5,696 nucleotides of DNA from DASYHS01 sp035998295. Lineage in GTDB: Bacteria; Pseudomonadota; Alphaproteobacteria; Azospirillales; Azospirillaceae. Made by a program: the position numbers and the translations under genes. The notes beneath the pieces were generated by a model. That model was not told the origin of the DNA. It did no database searches and saw nothing but the letters and a program-made list of their open reading frames with translations. Positions 1 through 5,696 of the stretch are shown piece after piece. Every line of letters starts with the position of its first letter. Positions within the stretch are counted from its first letter, which is position 1. The stretch lies in contig NZ_DASYHS010000100.1 of NCBI RefSeq assembly GCF_035998295.1, forward strand, positions 1 through 5,696. Reading direction: 5' to 3'.

Positions 1-66
1 GGCGGGGGTGGTGGCGGACAGGCCGACGAACAGGGCGGCGGCGGCGGCGAGCGTGGAAACCTTCAT
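1..66 (-). CDS. Exported protein, N-terminal signal peptide only (cut by window edge)
   Basis: Only the first 22 codons are present. They read as a classic Sec signal peptide: a short basic start (M-K-V-S), a hydrophobic core of five alanines followed by L-F-V-G-L, then a small polar stretch S-A-T-T-P-A that could hold the signal peptidase site. The start is well supported, because AAGGAG (bases 79-74, minus strand) lies seven bases before the ATG at 66-64. The mature protein is outside the window, so its function cannot be stated. The upstream lipoprotein gene points the same way with a 156-base gap, so this gene probably has its own 5' leader, which carries a stem-loop (83-102). An export role is confident; nothing more can be said. 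Confidence 0.75.
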   Translation of the reverse strand, partial: MKVSTLAAAAALFVGLSATTPA

Positions 67-82
67 GATGCTTCTCCTTGTT

Positions 83-102
83 GGGGCTCGGCTTGGAGCC
101 CC
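83..102 (-). promoter_or_regulatory. Stem-loop in the 5' leader of the left-edge exported gene
   Basis: Bases 83-89 (GGGGCTC) and 96-102 (GAGCCCC) form a perfect seven-base-pair stem around a six-base loop. Two further G-T pairs could extend it to 81-104. Read on the minus strand it ends two to four bases before the AAGGAG ribosome binding site of the gene starting at 66. No run of T follows on the minus strand, so it does not look like an intrinsic terminator. It may affect translation initiation or mRNA stability; that role is inference. Confidence 0.4.
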
Positions 103-222
103 GGGTTGGCGGCACCGGTCTGCCCGGCGTCTTGAGGAGAAGATGCGCCCGACCCCGCTCGACGGGAACGCGGGCCGGGTTGAAGGCACTCTTTCGCCCG
201 GTCGAACAATCCACCCCGTCCG

Positions 223-495
223 CTACTCCGGATGCGACCGGTGCAGGACGGCCTCCGCCCGGCCGAGCGTTCTGCGGCAGCTCGCGACGTCGCCGCTCTC
301 GTACTGCCGCCTCGCCTCGCGCTGGAGGCGGTCGACCTCCCGCGATCCGGAATACTCCTGCACGAAGTCCCACCGGTCGGGCGCGCAGATGCCGGCAGCG
401 ACGGCGGACGGGCTCGGTTCCGTTGGCGCGCCCGTCAGTTGGGCGCAGCCGGCCAGCAGGCACGCGGCCGCCGCCGGCAGAAGAAGCCGGATCAT
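223..495 (-). CDS. Small lipoprotein of unknown function
   Basis: This 90-residue protein starts with a lipoprotein signal: M-I-R, a hydrophobic stretch of leucines and alanines, then the lipobox L-A-G-C with Cys17 as the predicted lipidated residue. The mature part is about 73 residues: a Pro/Ser/Thr/Ala-rich linker (about 18-35), then a soluble, charged, probably helical region rich in Arg and Glu. Two more cysteines (Cys37, Cys73) could form a disulfide in the periplasm. The residue after the lipidated cysteine is Ala, not Asp, so by the usual rule it would be sorted to the outer membrane. The start at 495 is set by AGGAG (506-502, minus strand) six bases before the ATG and by the lipobox, although the frame stays open far upstream. 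I do not recognise the family. It is divergent from the M48 peptidase gene. Confidence 0.72.
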   Translation of the reverse strand: MIRLLLPAAAACLLAGCAQLTGAPTEPSPSAVAAGICAPDRWDFVQEYSGSREVDRLQREARRQYESGDVASCRRTLGRAEAVLHRSHPE

Positions 496-520
496 CGTGA
501 TCTCCTGTGCAGGCTTGGCA

Positions 521-548
521 ATCCCATCCAACAGTGGGGGCCGTCCAA
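521..548 (-). promoter_or_regulatory. Weak candidate promoter for the small lipoprotein gene
   Basis: On the minus strand TTGGAC (548-543) resembles a -35 box (TTGACA type). Sixteen bases later TGGGAT (526-521) is a poor -10 box with three of six consensus positions. The placement suits a short leader before the ATG at 495. The match is weak and alphaproteobacterial promoters are often degenerate, so this is only a pointer. Confidence 0.2.
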
Positions 549-569
549 TGGTTTCCGGCGCCGGGACCA
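549..569. promoter_or_regulatory. Imperfect inverted repeat in divergent intergenic region (possible operator)
   Basis: A perfect ten-base palindrome, CCGGCGCCGG (555-564), is flanked by the matching arms TGGT (549-552) and ACCA (566-569), offset by one base. It lies between the divergently transcribed lipoprotein and M48 peptidase genes, next to the candidate -35 box of the lipoprotein gene. Such a dyad could be a regulator binding site, but GC palindromes arise often by chance in DNA of this composition. No known operator consensus is recognised. The rest of the 496-672 gap shows nothing else I can support. Confidence 0.25.
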
Positions 570-672
570 CGCCTTCCGGCCGCCGGCCCGCGATCGCATC
601 GCCCGCGGAACCCCACGCCGTCCTGCGCGTTGGCTGCCCGGAACTGCACCTGTGGATCGGGAACCAGGCGTC

Positions 673-1488
673 ATGTGCATCTGGCATCGGCGGCACCGGC
701 CGGCCCCCGGCGGCCCGCGGATCGGCCGCCGCGCGCTCCTGGGCATGATCTCCGGCGCGGCCGCCGCCCCCCTGATTGGCGGCTGCGACGAGATAGGCGG
801 CTTTCCCGTCGACCTCGTGTCGGACGAGACGGTGCGCCAGATGGGCCTCGAAAGCTGGGAGCGCATCCGCGCCCAGACCGCCGTCTCCGGGGTCGAGGCC
901 TACCAGCGGACGCTGCAGGCCGTCGGCGGGCGCCTGCTGGCGGCCGCCGGCGAGGACCCCGCGCGGTGGGAGATGGTCGTGTTCGCCGGCCCGGAGATCA
1001 ACGCCTTCGCTCTGCCCGGCGGCAAGATCGGCGTCTACGAAGGCATGTTCGAGGCGGCCGCGAACCCGGACCAGCTCGCCGCCGTGGTCGGCCACGAGAT
1101 CGGGCACAACCAGGCCGAACACTCGCAGGAGCGGCTGAGCACCGCCGCCGCCAAGCAGCTCGGCCTGCGGCTGGTCAGCGCGGCACTCCAGCTCGGCGAC
1201 ATCCAGTACGCCAACGAGATCGCGGCCCTGCTCGGCATCGGCGTCGAGTTCGGCCTGGTGCTGCCCTACTCGCGCGGCCAGGAGCTGGAGGCCGACCGCC
1301 TCGGCCTGTTCACGATGGCCGAGGCCGGCTACGACCCGCGCGAAGCGGTCGGGCTGTGGCGGCGGATGGACCGGCTGGCCGGCGGACGCTCCCCGGCCTT
1401 CCTGTCGACCCATCCGGCGCCGCTGGCCCGGATCGAGGCGATCGAGGAACTGCTGCCGGAAGTGACGGCGGCGGCCCGCGCGCCCTGA
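673..1488 (+). CDS. M48-family zinc metallopeptidase, predicted Tat-exported lipoprotein
   Basis: The 271-residue product is a periplasmic, membrane-anchored zinc metallopeptidase, probably of the BepA/LoiP-like envelope group. The zinc motif is H-E-I-G-H (His141, Glu142, His145). The expected third ligand is Glu204 in the motif S-R-G-Q-E-L-E-A-D (200-208), and Asp208 is the usual conserved acid. The later T-H-P-A-P-L-A-R-I segment with His247 is also typical of the family. The N-terminus has a twin-arginine-like stretch G-R-R-A-L-L-G (18-24), a moderately hydrophobic segment, and a lipobox I-G-G-C ending at Cys38. Family members act in outer-membrane protein quality control; the substrate here is unknown. 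The ATG at 673 keeps the whole signal. Its ribosome binding site is weak (GGGAA nine bases before, or AGG four bases before). An in-frame GTG at 652 is possible, while ATG 745 would lose the twin arginines. The catalytic set is complete. Confidence 0.88.
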   Translation: MCIWHRRHRPAPGGPRIGRRALLGMISGAAAAPLIGGCDEIGGFPVDLVSDETVRQMGLESWERIRAQTAVSGVEAYQRTLQAVGGRLLAAAGEDPARWEMVVFAGPEINAFALPGGKIGVYEGMFEAAANPDQLAAVVGHEIGHNQAEHSQERLSTAAAKQLGLRLVSAALQLGDIQYANEIAALLGIGVEFGLVLPYSRGQELEADRLGLFTMAEAGYDPREAVGLWRRMDRLAGGRSPAFLSTHPAPLARIEAIEELLPEVTAAARAP

Positions 1489-1494
1489 AACGGC

Positions 1495-1519
1495 CCGGCC
1501 CGCCGATCACCGGGGCCGG
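1495..1519 (+). terminator. Possible terminator hairpin after the M48 peptidase gene
   Basis: CCGGCCC (1495-1501) pairs perfectly with GGGCCGG (1513-1519), giving a seven-pair GC stem with an eleven-base loop that starts six bases after the TGA. It is followed by CAACATTTCC, which has only a three-base T run, so intrinsic termination would be weak. If active, it would separate the peptidase from the downstream reductase-egt genes. Confidence 0.3.
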
Positions 1520-1576
1520 CAACATTTCCGGACCCGCCGTGTTTGCAGACGCAAGGCACACCGTCGGGAGAAGGGC

Positions 1577-2176
1577 ATGAGGGCCGTTGCTTTGAACTGC
1601 ACCCTGAAGCCGTCCGGACAGCCTTCCTCCACGGACGCCATGATCGGTCTTCTGCTCGCGGAGCTCGCGCGCTACGGCGTCGAGGCCGACACCGTCAGGG
1701 TCGCCGACCACGACGTGAAGCCCGGCGTCACCTCCGACGAGGGGCCCGGGGACGCCTGGCCAGCGCTGCGCCGCCGCGTCCTCGACGCCGACATCCTCGT
1801 GCTCGGCACGCCCATCTGGCTCGGCCAGCCGTCCAGCGTGTGCAAGCGGGTGCTCGAGCGCATGGACGCCTTCCTGGGCGAGACGGACGAGCAGGGCCGG
1901 ATGGTGTCCTACGGCAAGGTCGCGCTGGTCGCGGTCGTCGGCAACGAGGACGGCGCCCACCACGTCTCGGCCGAACTGTTCCAGGCGCTGAACGACGTGG
2001 GCTTCACCCTGGCCGCCAACGCCGTGTCCTACTGGGTCGGCGAGGCCATGCAGAAGACGGACTTCAAGGACCTGGAGAAGACCCCGGAGGCGGTCGCCTC
2101 GGCCGCCGCCATGGCCGCGCGCAACGCCGTCCACCTGGCCCGCTTCCTCAAGGAGAACCGGTATCCGGGGCAGTGA
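1577..2176 (+). CDS. NAD(P)H-dependent FMN reductase / flavodoxin-fold family protein
   Basis: The 199-residue protein has the flavodoxin-like fold of the NADPH-dependent FMN reductase family, which binds FMN and passes electrons from NAD(P)H to flavin, quinone or other acceptors. The first strand (A-V-A-L-N) leads into the phosphate-binding loop C-T-L-K-P (8-12) and a Ser/Thr-rich stretch. The second flavin loop is G-T-P-I-W-L-G-Q-P-S-S (77-87), after the strand D-I-L-V-L. A third strand leads into G-N-E-D-G-A-H-H (122-129), near the isoalloxazine site in relatives. No signal peptide or membrane segment is seen, so it should be cytoplasmic. The start is supported by GGGAG (1566-1570) six bases before the ATG. 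egtB follows after 72 bases on the same strand and may share a transcript. The acceptor cannot be read from sequence. The family is certain to the fold, uncertain to the reaction. Confidence 0.85.
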   Translation: MRAVALNCTLKPSGQPSSTDAMIGLLLAELARYGVEADTVRVADHDVKPGVTSDEGPGDAWPALRRRVLDADILVLGTPIWLGQPSSVCKRVLERMDAFLGETDEQGRMVSYGKVALVAVVGNEDGAHHVSAELFQALNDVGFTLAANAVSYWVGEAMQKTDFKDLEKTPEAVASAAAMAARNAVHLARFLKENRYPGQ

Positions 2177-2212
2177 CCCGGGCGCAGTGACCCCGGCACA
2201 GTGATCCCGGCA
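2171..2212 (+). repeat. Three tandem 14-base repeats spanning the reductase stop codon
   Basis: Three consecutive 14-base units start with CAGTGA at 2171, 2185 and 2199. The second and third differ by one base, and the first differs from the second at three positions. A fourth CAG begins at 2213. The first unit contains the reductase stop codon (TGA, 2174-2176). Because 14 is not a multiple of three, the three TGAs (2174, 2188, 2202) fall in all three reading frames. The repeats fill more than half of the gap before egtB and lie 36 bases before its chosen start. Confidence 0.75.
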
Positions 2213-2248
2213 CAGCCACGCGAGCCGCCAGCACGGAACCCCATCGCC

Positions 2249-3570
<1,322 letters not shown>

Positions 3571-3571
<1 letters not shown>

Positions 3572-4554
3572 TGCGCGGAACCCGTCCCCGCCGCGAGCCC
3601 GGCCCGCTCGCGGCCGCCCCGCCGGCGGAGGCCGACGGCCGCTTCCTGGCCGACGTGGTCGAGGGCCTGGGGCGCCGGCCCAAGGCCCTGCCCAGCAAGT
3701 ATTTCTACGACAAGCGGGGATCGGAGCTGTTCGACCGGATCTGCACGCTGGACGAATACTACCCGACCCGCACCGAGACCGCCCTGCTGCACGCGCACGC
3801 CGCCGAGATCGCCGGGCTGTGCGGTCGCGGAACGACCCTGGTGGAGCTCGGCAGCGGGTCCAGCGTGAAGGTCCGCGCCCTGCTGGACGCGCTGGACGAG
3901 CCGGCGGCCTACCGGCCGGTCGACATCTCGGGCGAGCACCTGCTCCTTTCGGCGGCGCGCCTCGCCTCGGATTATCCGGGCCTGCGCGTCGAGCCGATCG
4001 TCGCCGACTACGTCGAGGGCTTCGCCCTGCCCGCCGATACCCCGCCCGAGCGGACCCTGGCCTTCTTCCCGGGCTCGACCGTCGGCAACTTCACGCCGGA
4101 GGAGGCGCAGGATTTCCTGCAGCGCCTGGGCCGCCAGATCGGGGCCGGCGGCAAGCTGCTGATCGGCGTCGACCTGAAGAAGCCGCGCCATGTCCTGGAG
4201 GCCGCCTACGACGACGCGCTCGGCGTGACGGCGGCCTTCAACCTGAACCTTCTCGCGCGCATCAACCGGGAACTCGACGGCACCTTCGATCTCGACCGCT
4301 TCGCGCACCGGGCGTTCTACGACGCCGGGAAGGGCCGCATCGAGATGCATCTGGAGAGCCTGGACGACCAGACCGTCACGGTGGCGGGCGTCCCGTTCCG
4401 CTTCGCCCGGGGCGAAACCATCCATACCGAGGTGTCGTACAAGTATTCGGTCGCCGGGTTCCAGCGGCTGGCCAACGGTGCTGGATGGCGGTGCGTCAGG
4501 ACCTGGTGCGACGCCGAGGGCCTGTTCAGCATCCACCTGCTGACCTTCGGCTGA
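3571..4554 (+). CDS. egtD: L-histidine N-alpha-methyltransferase EgtD
   Basis: EgtD transfers three methyl groups from S-adenosylmethionine to the alpha-amino group of histidine, making hercynine, the substrate of EgtB. The 327-residue length is close to the family norm of about 320. Motifs in order are S-K-Y-F-Y-D-K-R-G-S-E-L-F-D; then D-E-Y-Y-P-T-R-T-E, with Tyr63-Tyr64 at the expected histidine-binding tyrosine; then the SAM motif E-L-G-S-G-S-S (92-98). Next come P-V-D-I-S; then F-F-P-G-S-T-V-G-N-F, with Thr170 and Asn173 matching the histidine-contacting Thr/Asn; and near the end H-T-E-V-S-Y-K-Y-S, with Glu287 and Ser289 matching the imidazole-binding Glu/Ser pair of mycobacterial EgtD. 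No key residue is missing. The N-terminus has an Arg/Pro/Ala-rich extension of about 25 residues. The gene starts within the egtB stop codon; ATG 3568 is an alternative one codon upstream. It is cytoplasmic and coupled to egtB. Confidence 0.95.
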
Positions 4555-4570
4555 GCTCCAGGACCGACCG

Positions 4571-4591
4571 CGCCCCCGTCCCCCAGGGGCG
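4571..4591. terminator. Stem-loop in convergent egtD-manC gap (possible terminator)
   Basis: CGCCCC (4571-4576) pairs with GGGGCG (4586-4591) around a nine-base loop, 17 bases after the egtD stop. No T run follows on either strand, so an intrinsic terminator is not demonstrated. Its place between two convergent genes is what suggests the role. Confidence 0.3.
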
Positions 4592-4605
4592 AAAGCCAAG
4601 CAACT

Positions 4606-4619
4606 GCCTTTAACAAGGC
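4606..4619. terminator. Second stem-loop in convergent gap (possible manC terminator)
   Basis: GCCTT (4606-4610) pairs with AAGGC (4615-4619) around the four-base loop TAAC. On the minus strand the stem is followed by AGTTGCTTGGCTTT, which is T-rich for this genome but interrupted. It could end the minus-strand guanylyltransferase transcript. The nearby 12-base palindrome at 4627-4638 may add structure. Confidence 0.3.
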
Positions 4620-4651
4620 GCGGAGCGTCGCCGGCGACTGAGGAACACGCC

Positions 4652-5696
4652 CTACTGACGCCCGTAGGAGTCGTCCAGTCGCACGATGTCGTCCTCGCCG
4701 AGATAGGTGCCGGACTGGACCTCGATCAGCCTCAGGGCGACCTTCCCCGGGTTTTCCAGCCGGTGGACGCAGCCGAGCGGCAGGTAGACCGACTCGTTCT
4801 CGCGCAGCAGCAGGCTCTCGCCGTCGCGGGTCACGACCGCCGTGCCGGTCACCACCACCCAGTGCTCCGAACGGTGGAAATGCTTCTGCAGCGACAGCTT
4901 GCAGCCGGGCTTGACCGAGATCGCCTTGACCTGGAACCGGTCGCCCGCGTGCAGGGTCTCGTAGGAGCCCCACGGCCTGTGGACGACGTGATGGTCCGTC
5001 GTCTGCGCCCGCCCCGCCGTCTTCAGCCGCTCGACCAGGCGCTTCACGTCCTGCGCCCGGTCGCGGCTGGTCACCAGGACCGCGTCCTTCATCGCCACGA
5101 CCACCGCGTCGTCCAGGCCGACGACCGCGGTCAGCATCCCGTCCGAGCGGACGTAGCAGTTGCGCGCCTCCTGGAACGCCACGTCGCCGACCGCGACGTT
5201 GCCGTCGGCGTCCTGCCGGCCGATCTCCCACAGCGCCGACCAGGCGCCGATGTCGGTCCAGCCCGCGCGCAGCGGGACCACCGCGGCATCGGCGGTCCGC
5301 TCCATGACGGCGTAGTCGACGGAGATGTTCGGCGAGGCCGCGAACGACGCCTCGTCCAGGCGCAGGAAGTCCAGGTCGCGCCGGCTCTTCGCCAGGGCGG
5401 CGGCGCACGCCTCGAACACCCTCGGCTCGTACCGCTCCAGCTCGGCCAGGTAGGTCTCGGCCCGGAACAGGAACATGCCGCCGTTCCACAGGTAGTCGCC
5501 GGAGGCGACATAGGCCTGCGCGACGTCGGCGGGCGGCTTCTCGACGAAGGCATCGACGGCGAAGACGCCGTCTTCCGGCCGCGCGGCGCCGCGCCGGATG
5601 TAGCCGTAGCCGGTGTTGGGGCCCGTCGGCTCGATCCCGAAGGTCACGAGGGCGCCCTGCCCGGCCGCGGCGGACCCCTTCCCGACCGCGTCGGCG
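4652..5696 (-). CDS. manC: Mannose-1-phosphate guanylyltransferase / mannose-6-phosphate isomerase, C-terminal part (cut by window edge)
   Basis: This is a type II bifunctional enzyme (ManC/AlgA/CpsB family). One activity interconverts fructose-6-phosphate and mannose-6-phosphate; the other makes GDP-mannose from mannose-1-phosphate and GTP for surface polysaccharides. The visible part is 347 residues of a family of about 470-480, so roughly 125 N-terminal residues, including the nucleotide-binding G-x-G-T-R-L-W-P loop, lie beyond the window. Visible motifs are G-I-E-P-T-G-P-N-T-G-Y-G-Y-I, F-V-E-K-P (5534-5548), W-N-G-G-M-F-L-F (5465-5488) and A-G-W-T-D-I-G-A-W. The C-terminal cupin isomerase domain follows, with P-W-G-S-Y-E and Q-K-H-F-H-R-S-E-H-W (4859-4888), the metal-binding signature. 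The frame is open to the edge, so the GTG at 5647 is an internal valine, not a start. Usual W-N-S-G-M is W-N-G-G-M here, a mild variation. It converges on egtD; no functional link is apparent. Confidence 0.93.
   Translation of the reverse strand, partial: ADAVGKGSAAAGQGALVTFGIEPTGPNTGYGYIRRGAARPEDGVFAVDAFVEKPPADVAQAYVASGDYLWNGGMFLFRAETYLAELERYEPRVFEACAAALAKSRRDLDFLRLDEASFAASPNISVDYAVMERTADAAVVPLRAGWTDIGAWSALWEIGRQDADGNVAVGDVAFQEARNCYVRSDGMLTAVVGLDDAVVVAMKDAVLVTSRDRAQDVKRLVERLKTAGRAQTTDHHVVHRPWGSYETLHAGDRFQVKAISVKPGCKLSLQKHFHRSEHWVVVTGTAVVTRDGESLLLRENESVYLPLGCVHRLENPGKVALRLIEVQSGTYLGEDDIVRLDDSYGRQ

Noticed and set aside
174..205. Possible terminator after the small lipoprotein gene (CCGGG and CCCGG arms).
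   Set aside because: The stem has only five pairs with a long loop and no T run on the minus strand. It is too weak to call.
143..748. A plus-strand frame starting at ATG 143 with AGGAG just before it.
   Set aside because: AGGAG is only three bases from the ATG. The product is low-complexity and overlaps both the lipoprotein gene (antisense) and the start of the M48 gene.
496..1413. N-terminal extension of the lipoprotein frame up to base 1413 on the minus strand.
   Set aside because: It would bury the lipobox about 300 residues inside the protein and run antisense to the peptidase. The ATG at 495 has a good ribosome site and begins a complete lipoprotein signal.
1542..1555. TTGC and GCAA arms around AGAC upstream of the reductase as an operator or promoter element.
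   Set aside because: Four-base arms are common by chance, and no -35/-10 pair fits around them.
5645..5647. GTG at 5647 (minus) as the start of the guanylyltransferase.
   Set aside because: The frame continues to the window edge, and the upstream residues G-A-L-V-T-F-G-I match the family's internal sequence. The valine is internal and the gene is simply cut by the edge.

Overview
The window is very GC-rich, and third codon positions are almost all G or C. With its gene content (Tat-type lipoprotein peptidase, ergothioneine genes egtB-egtD, bifunctional GDP-mannose enzyme), this fits a high-GC proteobacterium, most plausibly an alphaproteobacterium of the Rhodospirillales/Azospirillum type. 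That placement is inferred from composition and protein style, not from a marker gene.

Layout: (1) 1-66, minus strand: the first 22 codons of an exported protein that runs off the left edge. (2) 223-495, minus: a 90-residue lipoprotein of unknown function. (3) A 177-base divergent intergenic region with an imperfect inverted repeat. (4) 673-1488, plus: an M48-family zinc metallopeptidase with a predicted twin-arginine lipoprotein signal. (5) 1577-2176, plus: a flavodoxin-fold NAD(P)H-dependent FMN reductase family protein. (6) 2249-3571 and 3571-4554, plus: egtB and egtD, translationally coupled by a one-base (or four-base) overlap. (7) A 97-base convergent gap with two small stem-loops. (8) 4652-5696, minus: the C-terminal two thirds or more of a mannose-1-phosphate guanylyltransferase/mannose-6-phosphate isomerase, cut by the right edge.

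How the genes work together: EgtD trimethylates histidine to hercynine. EgtB then adds the sulfur with iron and O2, giving the sulfoxide precursor of the thiol antioxidant ergothioneine. No egtA, egtC or egtE lies in the window. EgtB has features recalled from the class that uses free cysteine, which would make egtA and egtC unnecessary; the last step (C-S lyase) must be encoded elsewhere. The flavin reductase gene lies 72 bases upstream on the same strand and may be co-transcribed, but a functional link is not shown. The M48 peptidase and the small lipoprotein are divergent envelope proteins. The GDP-mannose enzyme belongs to surface polysaccharide synthesis and is unrelated to the egt genes.

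I see no RNA gene, CRISPR array, insertion sequence or phage gene. This is mostly ordinary chromosomal DNA. The most notable non-gene signals are a three-copy 14-base tandem repeat with stop codons in all three frames between the reductase and egtB, a guanine-run tract inside egtB that could form a quadruplex, and a perfect stem-loop directly before the ribosome binding site of the left-edge gene.
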